A stretch of 64,000 nucleotides of DNA from Paenibacillus baekrokdamisoli (GTDB taxonomy: Bacteria > Bacillota > Bacilli > Paenibacillales > Paenibacillaceae), in the NCBI RefSeq assembly GCF_003945345.1, contig NZ_AP019308.1, positions 930,001 to 994,000 on the forward strand, written 5' to 3'. Below, in pieces: positions 9,447-17,918 of the stretch (position 1 is the first letter of the stretch; the number at the start of each line of letters is the position of its first letter). The notes beneath the pieces were generated by a model. The model worked only from the letters and a program-made list of their open reading frames with translations, had not been told where the DNA came from and did not search any database. The position numbers were made by a program, and so were the translations under genes.

Positions 9447-10100
9447 ATGGAGCATATTGATTATGTGAAGTTAAAAGATGTCTCATTAACTTGCAAACCC
9501 AGCGAATTGATTTTCCCTTCATGGATGGATAATTTAGATTCATTTTCACACGAATTTGAGACAGGCAAAGTATACGCAGTTGTATCTGAACCAGGCTATG
9601 GAGGTTGGGCATTGTCGTATTTGTTATCGGGGAAAACGAAGGGATTCACCGGGGATATCTACATCAATGATACTAGAATTACAAGCGATTCATTATCGTC
9701 GTATGGTGGGTGGTATCTCGGTGAGGGAGTGACTAGGAAAAAAAACATATTCGGATTTAAAAGAGAATTGACGGTAAGGGAGCAAATAGAATGCGCTCCA
9801 TCAAACCAATATTCATTAGAAGAGCTGATACAATTATTTGATCTTTCGCTGACTAGAATTGAAAGGGCATTTAGGTATATTAGTAACGAGCGTTGGAATG
9901 CTTCAACAGCCATTGGCCTTATATATGGAAAACAAATTTTTTGTTTTCCATATATAAAAGATGACGTTAAAGATATTATTTGGTATCGCCTTAAATATAA
10001 CTCAGCCATTATTAAACAGCATAAGGGTATTACTATCATTCCAGTCCAAAGTGCTTCTATTGTTGAAGAATTTGTTGATGAAATCATCTATTTAACTTAG
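9447..10100 (+). CDS. Degenerate ABC-ATPase-like protein, candidate immunity protein
   Basis: A 217-residue protein whose ATG shares one base with the TAA of the upstream tip, so it was translationally coupled to it. The fold resembles an ABC ATPase: FETGKVYAVVSEPGYGGWAL occupies the Walker A position, followed by GFTGDIYINDTRI and LTVREQIEC. The Walker A lysine and Ser/Thr are missing (GYGGWAL instead of GxGKST). The signature region is reduced to ERWNASTAIGL, and IFCFPYI stands where LLLDEP would be. It should therefore not hydrolyse ATP. The position after a toxin tip and before the module-end hairpin makes an immunity role likely; the mechanism is unknown. Confidence 0.65.
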   Translation: MEHIDYVKLKDVSLTCKPSELIFPSWMDNLDSFSHEFETGKVYAVVSEPGYGGWALSYLLSGKTKGFTGDIYINDTRITSDSLSSYGGWYLGEGVTRKKNIFGFKRELTVREQIECAPSNQYSLEELIQLFDLSLTRIERAFRYISNERWNASTAIGLIYGKQIFCFPYIKDDVKDIIWYRLKYNSAIIKQHKGITIIPVQSASIVEEFVDEIIYLT

Positions 10101-10111
10101 ATTACTCTATA

Positions 10112-10148
10112 GCCACGTGCGAGTGTAACAACTCCATGTGGCTTTCTT
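10112..10148 (+). terminator. Module-end hairpin, copy 2
   Basis: GCCACGTGCGAGT-gtaaca-ACTCCATGTGGC is followed by TTTCTTTA. It is the same core as the hairpins at 6658 and 11272 and ends the ABC-like immunity gene. Confidence 0.8.
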
Positions 10149-10175
10149 TAAGCTAGAGGACGTTTCATTAACTAG

Positions 10176-10948
10176 GATACGTATGAAGGGCAGATTGACA
10201 ATCCGCTGAGTTTGAATTTGTATACGTATGTGAGTAATAATCCACTTAGATATACTGACCCTTCTGGGCATTTAATTCATGATGATATGAACTTATCTGC
10301 TGCTGATAGAAGTTACATTGCTGGGACACTAACAAAAGCATTTAATGACGCAAAAGCTATAAATGATATAGCGGGCATGCAAAGAGCTCATGATGATGCT
10401 GTTGTGATTCGTCTTGCGAGTGGCAAATATGAGATGGTGGGTAGAACTGATTTTACTACGGGCAAAAATGTTGCTATAGAGGGTACAGTTGGAGGGGTTA
10501 GGGAAGACTGGTTATCAACAACCTTAGCAATTCCTGTCTTTGCAGCAGGAATTGTTTATGCTCCTGCAGTAGTGGCTGCTTCTGATGTTGCGACTATGGG
10601 ATACAGTGCCACAACATTAGCAGGTGGTTCAGGGGTAATTGTTACAGGAGTAAAAGTCGCAAGTATGATTCCAGAGTTGAATCAAGTTGCTCAGAAGGCT
10701 GTTTCGTCGCAAAAACCTATTACTGGCATTATTCGTAGTGATGGGACAGTAGAAGCATATATTTAAAACTTATCAGGTACAATTTCTCATGAAAGTCTTG
10801 TCTGACAAAAAGTGATTTAGGATTTAATATGTCTGTTTATGATAGGATTTGGTACGTAAGTGGTTCTGGTTTTGCATCAGGACAGGGCTGGGCTCAACCA
10901 ACATTGGTGCAACGAGAGTTCATAAAAACAGTATTTGGAGTGAAATAA
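10176..10948 (+). pseudogene. Orphan Rhs C-terminal tip with conserved core end, disrupted
   Basis: After an in-frame TAG at 10173-10175 the sequence reads DTYEGQIDNPLSLNLYTYVS and then NNPLRYTDPSGH, the hallmark end of the Rhs core just before the variable toxin. The pre-toxin region GRTDFTTGKNVAIEGTVGGV follows. The frame stops at TAA 10764-10766 and continues briefly (NLSGTISHESLV). It shifts near 10800 and ends as SDLGFNMSVYDRIWYVSGSG to a TAA at 10946-10948, immediately before the next gene. So this tip has lost its core and carries at least a nonsense change and a frameshift. The toxin activity cannot be assigned. Confidence 0.7.
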
Positions 10949-11260
10949 GTGAGCTTATTAAAATGGCTTAACCGAAAATATATTATCAAATGTCCGAAAT
11001 GTAAAAATGAACTAAATGTATTTTATTATGGAGCAGAAGACTCTTTGCTTCTCAAGTGCGTCGAATGTAATGATAATATCTATTATTTAAAACAAGCGAA
11101 TTCCAGCAGTATTACTGTAACTGAAGTACCGCATATTTTGGACAAACAACTGGAAGCGGATGCATACCATAAATTCTATAAAGGAATTCCTAGTAGTGAA
11201 GCTTTAGAGCCCAAGTGGATTAAGCTAATTCGCAGGATAGTAGTCCGAAAAGATAAATAA
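10949..11260 (+). CDS. Zinc-ribbon small protein, candidate immunity protein
   Basis: A 103-residue basic protein starting with GTG immediately after the disrupted tip; GGAG seven bases upstream lies inside the tip's last codons. It has two CxxC pairs, CPKC (residues 15-18) and CVEC (residues 37-40), spaced like a zinc ribbon. A charged tail ends PKWIKLIRRIVVRKDK. The location (tip, then this gene, then module-end hairpin) matches the other toxin-immunity modules. I do not recognise a named immunity family. The reading frame is intact although the tip is broken. Confidence 0.6.
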   Translation: MSLLKWLNRKYIIKCPKCKNELNVFYYGAEDSLLLKCVECNDNIYYLKQANSSSITVTEVPHILDKQLEADAYHKFYKGIPSSEALEPKWIKLIRRIVVRKDK

Positions 11261-11271
11261 AATTTCATCTG

Positions 11272-11310
11272 ACCACATGCGAGTGTAACAACTCCATGTG
11301 GTTTATTTTT
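11272..11310 (+). terminator. Module-end hairpin, copy 3
   Basis: ACCACATGCGAGT-gtaaca-ACTCCATGTGGT is followed by TTATTTTTGTTTTTTT. It is the third copy of the hairpin shared by the Rhs modules and marks the right boundary of the toxin debris. Confidence 0.85.
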
Positions 11311-11801
11311 GTTTTTTTGGTTTTCTTAGGGTAGGGCTACCCAGTCCCGAATGAACCCAACATACAACCATTAACATACTTAACCCTTGTAATACCGCTA
11401 CAAGAATTTCTTTATTTCTTTTGTACGCACGCGTATGCTTCAAAAATATAACCTAATTAACGCTTTACCGATACAGATAATAGATCGATTTTGGTCAGAT
11501 ACCACCATGATTAACCTATAGAAATGACGTATCCTCTTGTGAAACTCATTAAAGAAGTCCCAGTATACATCTGTAAAATCACAATCCGGTCAATGGATTC
11601 CCCCTCATTTTTCGTCTGTTCATAAGTAAGACAAGTTTTTAGTTCATTTTGTATCACCTTGAAATAAATTTTCACATTGGCTCCAATAGGGGGTCCTACC
11701 AATCCATTAGCTATAAATATGAATTCCGAATGAAAGAGCAACATTTCAAACATCTCCTCGTGATATAACTATACATGAGTTACAAACAAGGAGATGAAGA
11801 C
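11311..11801. other. Intergenic region, possible small minus-strand gene
   Basis: About 490 bases without a convincing gene. On the minus strand an 77-codon frame (11744 down to 11511) has a GAGGAG nine bases before its ATG and begins MLLFHSEFIFIANGLVGPPI. I see no family likeness and rate it a weak candidate. The divergent promoters, if both genes are real, must lie within the roughly 55 bases between 11745 and 11801. Confidence 0.3.
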
Positions 11802-12566
11802 ATGAGTAAGTTAATAGGTAAAATCGCTTTAGTAACCGGTGCAAGCCGGGGGATTGGTCGTAGCATTGCGCTACGTCTGGCACAGGAGGGTGCAGTCGTC
11901 GCAGTACACTATGGGAAAAGACAATATGAAGCAGAGGAAGTGGTTCATAAGATTGAGCAAAATGGTGGCGACGCATTCACGATCGGTGCTGATCTAAGTA
12001 CGCTTAACGGCATTCATGATTTATATGCAAAATTGGATGAAGCCCTTCGGGAACGTACAGGTGATAATCGGTTTGATATTCTTGTGAATAACGCTGGAAT
12101 CGGTCAAGTTGTAACCTTAGAAGAGACAACGGAGCAATCTTATGACGAAGTCATGGACATTAATGTCAAAGCACCGCTTTTTGTTACCCAGCAAGCTTTG
12201 CTGCGTCTGAAAGATGGAGGCCGCATTATCAATATCTCATCGTTTGTTACACGTGCGGCCTCCCCTAGTGTGTTCACCTACAGCGTGTCCAAAGGTGCAA
12301 TCGACACACTTACCCTCGTGTTGGCTCAGCAACTCGGACACCGAAATATTACTGTGAACGCTATCCAGCCTGGCATTATTAATACAGAAATGAATGCTGG
12401 GACTTTGCAAGATCCCGGTGGACAGAAATATGCTGCTGGTCTTTCAACCTTCAAAAGGTGGGGGGAGCCAGAAGATGTGGCGGATATTGCTGCCTTTCTT
12501 GCAGCATCGGATAGCCGTTGGGTAACTGGTCAATTGATTGATGCAAGTGGCGGGTCTCATCTGTAA
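11802..12566 (+). CDS. Short-chain dehydrogenase/reductase
   Basis: An NAD(P)-dependent oxidoreductase of the classical SDR family, 254 residues. Seen: the cofactor motif TGASRGIG at residues 12-19; NNAG near residue 105; a serine in ISS; the YSVSK catalytic pair; and PGIINTEM after the active site. The length and the final GxxIDASGG are typical of FabG-like SDRs. An ATG at 11775 is in frame, but AAGGAGATG eight bases before the ATG at 11802 decides the start. It is monocistronic with its own terminator. The substrate cannot be inferred. Confidence 0.9.
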   Translation: MSKLIGKIALVTGASRGIGRSIALRLAQEGAVVAVHYGKRQYEAEEVVHKIEQNGGDAFTIGADLSTLNGIHDLYAKLDEALRERTGDNRFDILVNNAGIGQVVTLEETTEQSYDEVMDINVKAPLFVTQQALLRLKDGGRIINISSFVTRAASPSVFTYSVSKGAIDTLTLVLAQQLGHRNITVNAIQPGIINTEMNAGTLQDPGGQKYAAGLSTFKRWGEPEDVADIAAFLAASDSRWVTGQLIDASGGSHL

Positions 12567-12600
12567 ATGAAGTTGACAAAATGACTCTATAAAAAACAAT

Positions 12601-12632
12601 AAAGGAGCTGCCGCGGCGGCTCCTTTATTTCT
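12601..12632 (+). terminator. Terminator of the SDR gene
   Basis: AAAGGAGCTGCC pairs with GGCGGCTCCTTT (a GC-rich stem), followed by ATTT. Confidence 0.85.
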
Positions 12633-12754
12633 AGTGTGCCCAGTATAGGCGCTATCTCTAAGGTTCAATTCCCGAATGCTGAAGGAGTACGAGAGTAAAT
12701 GGAGCAGGTAGATGTCGTCAGACACTATAGTTGATATCAAGCATAGGGAGTAGA

Positions 12755-13021
12755 ATGATGGAGAAAACAATCAAAGAACAATTACTTTTCCAAATATTAA
12801 TCATGTTTTGGGGGTTCGACTGCCTGAGCTACGTAAGTTGGCTAAAAAAATTGCCAGAGAAGATTGGCGAGTTTTCCTTCAGCAGGATGAGCGGGGACTT
12901 CATCCTGCCTTATTTAGTATCCATTGAAGAATATGAGATACGCTTTGGCGTGGTTATGCTCATTGATTATTATATGGAAGAAGAGTACATGACACAGGTC
13001 CTGCAGCAACGGGCAGATTAG
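12755..13021 (+). pseudogene. DNA-alkylation-repair (AlkD-like HEAT) protein remnant
   Basis: The start MMEKTIKEQLLFQ and the end EYEIRFGVVMLIDYYMEEEY are in one frame. Between them a second frame reads NHVLGVRLPELRKLAKKIAR and then EDWRVFLQQD, the typical N-terminal motif of HEAT-repeat alkylation-repair glycosylases. About 80 residues expected between the two blocks, including the catalytic region, are missing, and the protein stops early. The gene therefore has at least one frameshift and an internal deletion. A good site (GGGAG) still precedes the ATG. Confidence 0.6.
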
Positions 13022-13090
13022 CATGGTATAACGACTGAGTATTAACTTCTTGGAGCAATAGCATAAGCACTCCTTTGAGGGAGCATGTGC

Positions 13091-13786
13091 TTACTGGATG
13101 ACTCCGAGTTCCCTGTTCTCGGATCGCTGGTATGGATGAATAAAATGTAACAGATTTATTTTTGTTAAAGTGGCCCGGTTTCGGGTTCCAGGACTATTTA
13201 TCATATGCCAAGTGGTATACTGTTCAGCATAAGGATTGAGAGCTGACATTCCATCAACTGGAAAAATGACATTGTATCCCCGGAATGCAGCACTAGTGGC
13301 TGTATGAAGGACTGCGCCATTAGCTGCATAACCGGTAATCAGAACGGTTTTAATGCCATGATCATGCAATATTTGTTCTAAATCAGTTTTGTAGAACTTA
13401 TCAACGTTTGATTTCACAACAGGATCACTTGGCAAGGGGGCTATCTGCGCGGCAATATCCGATAGGCTTCCCGTATGTGTAAGGCTATAGACGACAAGCA
13501 TGCCCCATTCACGACTTCTCGCCAATAGTTGATTAATTTTAGAGATGGAGGCAATACAACGAGGATTATTACATATAGAGGTCTCCATATCCAAAACTAG
13601 GAGTGCACTTGTTTTGGGGTCCACTGAAACGGATTGCAGCTGAGTGGGAGGAGGAGTGGGAACAGCGTTCCATTCATCGATGATAGTTGAATCCTTTCTT
13701 TCAGCGTAATCGTTCACACGTAGCCAGTGACTACTTGGCATGCAGTATTCACGCCAAACACCGTACTGGGGACAATAATAGTTCAT
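13091..13786 (-). CDS. Isochorismatase-fold protein lacking the catalytic cysteine
   Basis: A 231-residue protein of the cysteine-hydrolase (isochorismatase-like) superfamily. After an unusual 60-residue N-terminal extension rich in Tyr, Pro and Cys, it shows ALLVLDMET (aspartate of the triad), VVKSNVDKFYKT (lysine) and LITGYAANGAVLHTAT. In the family the last motif reads GxxTxxCVxxTA. Here the cysteine position is alanine (NGAV), so ordinary amidase or hydrolase chemistry is unlikely. AGAGGTGG precedes the ATG. The frame is intact, so the loss is more likely a change of role than decay. Confidence 0.75.
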   Translation of the reverse strand: MNYYCPQYGVWREYCMPSSHWLRVNDYAERKDSTIIDEWNAVPTPPPTQLQSVSVDPKTSALLVLDMETSICNNPRCIASISKINQLLARSREWGMLVVYSLTHTGSLSDIAAQIAPLPSDPVVKSNVDKFYKTDLEQILHDHGIKTVLITGYAANGAVLHTATSAAFRGYNVIFPVDGMSALNPYAEQYTTWHMINSPGTRNRATLTKINLLHFIHPYQRSENRELGVIQ

Positions 13787-13961
13787 CCTAATCCACCTCT
13801 GGGCCGCTTATTTGATAATAGATTATGTACGAGGCTAGGAAAAGGTGTGGCCGAACCGTTTTAAGTATAGTCATGCCTATTCCAAGAATCATTGAAAGAA
13901 GACGTGTACAGATGCAAGAGGTCCACAGCAGGGACTATTGAGTATGAGGAAATTATGGATT

Positions 13962-14648
13962 TCACATTGGCTTGGTATTAATGGAAGAGTTATGAATAGT
14001 TTGGATGGATGTCTGATTAACTAGGACAATATAAACAACATCGAGTATAAGGATCAGAATATACATAATGGCTAATAAAAGTGAGTGCGGAAAGAAGGAA
14101 TAACAGAGGATTGAGGCACATAAAGTGCCTATCATTTTGGAGTAAGCGATAGATAGGGATTGGCCCTGCAGCTCTTGAGACAGCAGCATTTTTATGAAAA
14201 GGATGGACATCAACAGATTGATGCCAAAAGCCGAATATACACCCAATTTGTCATGAAATTCAACCGCCATTCCGTAATGCAGCAGCAGAGCTATGACAAG
14301 TAATGCAAAGACGGAAGCATGAAGGGTGCGTTTTGGATAGGTATCTTTTGAATAATAGATGGCTTGGAGCAGAATGATGCAGTCTAACAGGAACCATATG
14401 AAGGTTACGATTTGCTGAAGCGGGTGAAACGGCATAAGGAAGGTGAACAGAAACTCCCAAGTAATATTGGCACATATGGAGGCGAGGGGCATTCCACAGA
14501 ACTGATCCTTAAATCCCTTATAAATAATAAGAATATAGGCGATCGTCCAAAATGAGGCTGCCCCGAACATCAACAAATATTCTGCTTTTAGCGGTAATAG
14601 GTGCTCCATATGACGGTTATCGCATCCTTTTAATAAATTTACATCCAT
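13962..14648 (-). CDS. Seven-helix membrane protein resembling Pyr4/PaxB-type terpene cyclases
   Basis: A 228-residue integral membrane protein with about seven hydrophobic segments. The second helix carries ANITWEFLFTF, with Glu at residue 65 directly after Trp, and the third carries FIWFLLDCIILL. The last helix has ILDVVYIVL, with Asp at residue 203. This layout matches the non-canonical transmembrane terpene cyclases (Pyr4, PaxB and bacterial relatives), where a Glu in helix 2 and an Asp in helix 7 are needed for catalysis. No prenyltransferase gene is nearby. The likeness is from motif and topology; function is inferred. The start is uncertain, as the site before the ATG is weak. Confidence 0.5.
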   Translation of the reverse strand: MDVNLLKGCDNRHMEHLLPLKAEYLLMFGAASFWTIAYILIIYKGFKDQFCGMPLASICANITWEFLFTFLMPFHPLQQIVTFIWFLLDCIILLQAIYYSKDTYPKRTLHASVFALLVIALLLHYGMAVEFHDKLGVYSAFGINLLMSILFIKMLLSQELQGQSLSIAYSKMIGTLCASILCYSFFPHSLLLAIMYILILILDVVYIVLVNQTSIQTIHNSSINTKPM

Positions 14649-14778
14649 CCAGAACCATCAGCTTGTCTATGCATATGAAACAAGCCTTTCATGTAGACCA
14701 TTAGGCAAAAAACAGAGCAGATTGAGATAGCAGTCAAAACGGTTGAGACAAAAAACTAAAATAATCCGCGTTGCATCA

Positions 14779-14815
14779 GGGACTGTTTCATAAATATTGT
14801 GACAGTCCCTTTTTT
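14779..14815 (+). terminator. Orphan hairpin terminator
   Basis: GGGACTGT pairs with ACAGTCCC around a 15-base loop and is followed by six T residues. No intact gene ends just upstream on the plus strand, so it may belong to a lost gene. Confidence 0.6.
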
Positions 14816-15029
14816 GTCACATTTTCGAAACAAAAACATTTCAAAAAGTTTGAGATAGCTTTTTTCAAAAATAATGCGATTTATTTTTTCGCTAACTGAA
14901 GCTCTATTATAAATGCTGCAGGCTAGACTATCGGAGAAACGCAAAGTAGTAATCGTTATAGAATGTTATCCGTACGAAAAGAGGAAATCATAGATGGTCT
15001 TCGTCCATATCTAAATCCGGCAGCCTCTG

Positions 15030-15140
15030 ATGCTTGTTCGTGTACAAGGGATTGCTGGATATTTGAATTTTTCATCCACTGGTCACTTTATTCGTGCTTT
15101 TAAGAGTTTTGTGGGAACCACGCCTATAGAAAGAAGCATG
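15030..15140 (+). pseudogene. AraC-family HTH fragment
   Basis: About 30 codons read VQGIAGYLNFSSTGHFIRAF and then KSFVGTTPIE, the second helix-turn-helix of an AraC-type regulator. The rest of the protein is absent: the frame downstream loses similarity and the upstream part is not recognisable. It is a remnant next to the intact AraC-type sensor gene. Confidence 0.7.
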
Positions 15141-15177
15141 AAGATCATCATACTAGGAGCAGGCTTTGTCTGCAATT

Positions 15178-15270
15178 ACAGTAAAATGCCTTTTTTACAG
15201 TCATGTTTGCTAGAAAACGGAAGTATTTACAATAGACTTTTTCCATTCAGCAAATTAAGATAAGGAAACG
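15178..15270 (+). repeat. Partial copy of the leader repeat
   Basis: CAGTAAAATGCCTTTTTTAC resembles the 3' arm and T-run of the hairpins at 17705 and 24373, and is followed by a related TATTTACA element near 15220. The 5' arm is missing. It lies upstream of the AraC-type sensor gene. Confidence 0.4.
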
Positions 15271-15329
15271 ATTACTTTCTTATAGCTTTTTTACATCAAG
15301 ACTGATCGACAAACATAGAGGGTGGTCTA

Positions 15330-17687
15330 ATGCGCACTAAAACCAAAAAACAACGAAGTTATTTACGTAAGATTTATCTGTGGATCACGTTGGCTATTCT
15401 ACTTCCGCTTATTTTGTTTGCAATTATCGCATTTTTTCAGGTTGAGAAAGCCGTTTTGGATAATGAGTACGAAGCGAACAAAAAGATATTGTACCAGGTG
15501 AAATATAACATTAACATGATGGATGATATGATTGTTAACTCTGTTTTATCCATGTACTATAACCCCGAGATCAGCTCATTGATTTATAACAATCAAGTTG
15601 ACTATGCGGATACACTCAATGAATTAAACAAAATCAAAACTTCGGTACTAAATATCAATCCCTTTATTCACTCCATATATTTGTATAACGGTGCTACAAA
15701 AACGTATTTCACGACGCGGGATGATCTGTTATTTAAAGATAAGGATTTCGAAACTTTGCTTCAATCCAAGCAGGAATTACCGAAATTGAAGCCATTGCCT
15801 AGGAAGATTGAATATAGCAAAGGCAATGACAAGAAGCGATATGAGAATGTAGTCACTTATTTAATGTATGACTTCAAGGATGCTTCCAATCAACCTGATG
15901 GAGCCTTAGTCGTAAATGCCAGTACCGAATGGCTGCTCAACAATATCAAGGACATCAATATGGTGGATGAGAAGCGGCAAGATAAAATCATTATTCTTGA
16001 TAATAAAGGGGAAATTATCGGAAATAATCTGGAGAAAGACGAGTTACAGGATCCTTTGAAAGCGATTTATCAAAAGCATCATAGCGGACTGACTTCTTCA
16101 GATAATACGGGATATTATACGGATTACATGAATGGTAAAAAGTATCTCATTACCTATACGTATGTAGAAAGAATGAATTGGACCTTAGTGAAAGCACAAT
16201 TATATGATGAAGTATTTCAAAAAATTAATACTTTGAAATATACTTTAATCGCAATTATCGTTGTGTTTATGTTAATAGCATTTGTCGCTTCTATCTTTAT
16301 TTCCAGAAAAATCTACAAACCGATTGGTAATTTGGTCAAACAAGTGGTATCCAATGTAACAGAAATAGATCATTCTCACTCGAAGGATGAAATATCGTAC
16401 TTGAACAAAGCTTATCAGTTATCTATCGATCAATTAAAACAATACAAGCTTGATAAACAATCGGACCGTGAAATTTTGAAAACCTACTTCCTAAGAAAGC
16501 TTCTTGCGGATAGCCATTCGGTAACCAAGGATGAGTTTGTCAAAGTAACATCGGAGTCGGGGGTATGCTTGTCACAGTACGAGCCCGGACTTGTTTGCAT
16601 CGTGAAGATCGATGACCGCTCACAGTTTGAGCAGATGTATGGTCATTTTGATCGTGATCTTTGCATTTACGGGATCATCAACATTTCAATTGAAATATTA
16701 TCGGAATTCTTTAGGATCGAAGCAGTCGAAATAAAAAATGATCATATTGCCTTTATTTTGAATATCGACGATTCTGATAAGGAAACAAACGCTTCGGAGC
16801 TAACTAGACTTTGGGAAATATCTCAATCGCACATAAGTCAATACTTTAGATTATCTATTTCCATTTTTGTCAGTGACATTTGCGAAAGTCTTCATGATCT
16901 GACCGACATGTATTCTGTGGCTTTGAATAATTCGGTATATCGCTTGATATTCGGCAAGTCATGCATTTTAACGAACCAGATTATTCAAAGCAATACGAAT
17001 AATTCACAGCTTGGTTATTCGGCCTCGTTAGAAAAGAAACTGGTCGATTCGCTGAAAAGTGGGAATGCCCTTTATGCTGAGGAAACCTTGAATAAAATAT
17101 TTGATGAAATTACAAAGTTGAACTATAATAACGTCCTTATGTCTGTTATGAATTTAGTCAATACGTTGAAAGAAATGACTGATGAAATCAACAGGATCAG
17201 ATTAGAACCTTTGCATATCAATTTCAATTTGCTGTCCCAACAGCTTTTTAGCATGGAAACATTGGAAGAGCAGCAAGAAAAAATCTTGCATTTATGCGAG
17301 AATATCGTATCCAGCGCGGAGCGGACGGAAAACGACAAGCATGCTATTATTGCAGGCACGGTTATAGAGCTAATTCAAGCAGATTACGCGAACCCTGCGA
17401 TGTGCTTGCAATATGTCTCAGATAAATTGAATATATCGTCTAAGCAAGTAAGTAAAATTTTCAATAATCAGTGTGCGAGGTCGGTTGCTGATTACCTCAA
17501 TGATGTGCGATTGGAAAAAGCCGCGGATTGGCTACAGAATTCCAATCGTAGTATAAAAGAAATTCTTCAAAAAATTGGCGTGGAAAATGAGAGTTACTTT
17601 TATAAACTGTTTAAAAAGAAATACGGTGTTACACCCAAAGAATATGTGTTAAATAAAAATGTGAAAGAAACACGGCAACTTAACTGA
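15330..17687 (+). CDS. Membrane-bound AraC-family transcriptional regulator
   Basis: A 785-residue one-component sensor. A short basic N-terminus leads into TM1 (about residues 16-38). An extracellular ligand-binding region of about 260 residues, probably Cache-type, follows, then TM2 (about 300-325; LIAIIVVFMLIAFVASIFIS). A cytoplasmic region precedes a C-terminal AraC double helix-turn-helix (about residues 670-780; LQYVSDKLNISSKQVSKIFN, ESYFYKLFKKKYGVTPKEY). Such regulators in Paenibacillus sit beside SBP/LplB/YtcP importers and glycan enzymes and usually control them. Here it precedes the SLH enzyme and transporter, whose shared leader sequences are candidate targets. GAGGGTGG precedes the ATG. 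Confidence 0.85.
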   Translation: MRTKTKKQRSYLRKIYLWITLAILLPLILFAIIAFFQVEKAVLDNEYEANKKILYQVKYNINMMDDMIVNSVLSMYYNPEISSLIYNNQVDYADTLNELNKIKTSVLNINPFIHSIYLYNGATKTYFTTRDDLLFKDKDFETLLQSKQELPKLKPLPRKIEYSKGNDKKRYENVVTYLMYDFKDASNQPDGALVVNASTEWLLNNIKDINMVDEKRQDKIIILDNKGEIIGNNLEKDELQDPLKAIYQKHHSGLTSSDNTGYYTDYMNGKKYLITYTYVERMNWTLVKAQLYDEVFQKINTLKYTLIAIIVVFMLIAFVASIFISRKIYKPIGNLVKQVVSNVTEIDHSHSKDEISYLNKAYQLSIDQLKQYKLDKQSDREILKTYFLRKLLADSHSVTKDEFVKVTSESGVCLSQYEPGLVCIVKIDDRSQFEQMYGHFDRDLCIYGIINISIEILSEFFRIEAVEIKNDHIAFILNIDDSDKETNASELTRLWEISQSHISQYFRLSISIFVSDICESLHDLTDMYSVALNNSVYRLIFGKSCILTNQIIQSNTNNSQLGYSASLEKKLVDSLKSGNALYAEETLNKIFDEITKLNYNNVLMSVMNLVNTLKEMTDEINRIRLEPLHINFNLLSQQLFSMETLEEQQEKILHLCENIVSSAERTENDKHAIIAGTVIELIQADYANPAMCLQYVSDKLNISSKQVSKIFNNQCARSVADYLNDVRLEKAADWLQNSNRSIKEILQKIGVENESYFYKLFKKKYGVTPKEYVLNKNVKETRQLN

Positions 17688-17704
17688 AAAAGTCGATTTT
17701 AACC

Positions 17705-17753
17705 AGGCATTTTACCGTACTTGAACGATAAGTACAGTAAAATGCCTGTTTTT
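17705..17753 (+). terminator. Terminator hairpin of the AraC sensor gene, part of the leader repeat
   Basis: An 18-base stem, AGGCATTTTACCGTACTT, pairs with AAGTACAGTAAAATGCCT around GAACGAT and is followed by GTTTTTA. The stem and loop recur at 24373, and the inner GTACTT-GAACGAT-AAGTAC also at 24266. Confidence 0.85.
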
Positions 17754-17830
17754 ACAATGGAAGTGCAATAAACAGCACTATTTACAGTGTGATTTCTTAA
17801 ATGGAGAAAGTAAGATGTGGATATTCAATA
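17754..17830 (+). repeat. Leader repeat upstream of the SLH enzyme
   Basis: The sequence after the hairpin contains AACAGCACTATTTACAGTGT, then GATTTCTTAAATGGAGAAAG and TAAGATGTG. It matches 24420-24486 ahead of the transporter operon (AACAGCACTAATTACAGTAT, GATTTCTTAATTGAAGAAAG). The conservation outside the hairpin suggests shared promoter or operator elements. Confidence 0.7.
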
Positions 17831-17862
17831 GAGGGGAGAATAGAGAGCTAAAAACAGATATA

Positions 17863-17876
17863 TGAAAGCGTTTTAA
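17863..17876 (+). promoter_or_regulatory. Candidate cre site (CcpA)
   Basis: TGAAAGCGTTTTAA fits the catabolite-responsive consensus TGWAANCGNTNWCA with one mismatch (A for C at position 13). It lies about 45 bases before the start codon of a secreted glycan enzyme. Confidence 0.4.
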
Positions 17877-17918
17877 TTCAGTTTTCAAAGTAGCCAAATA
17901 AGAATGGAGGAAGAACGA

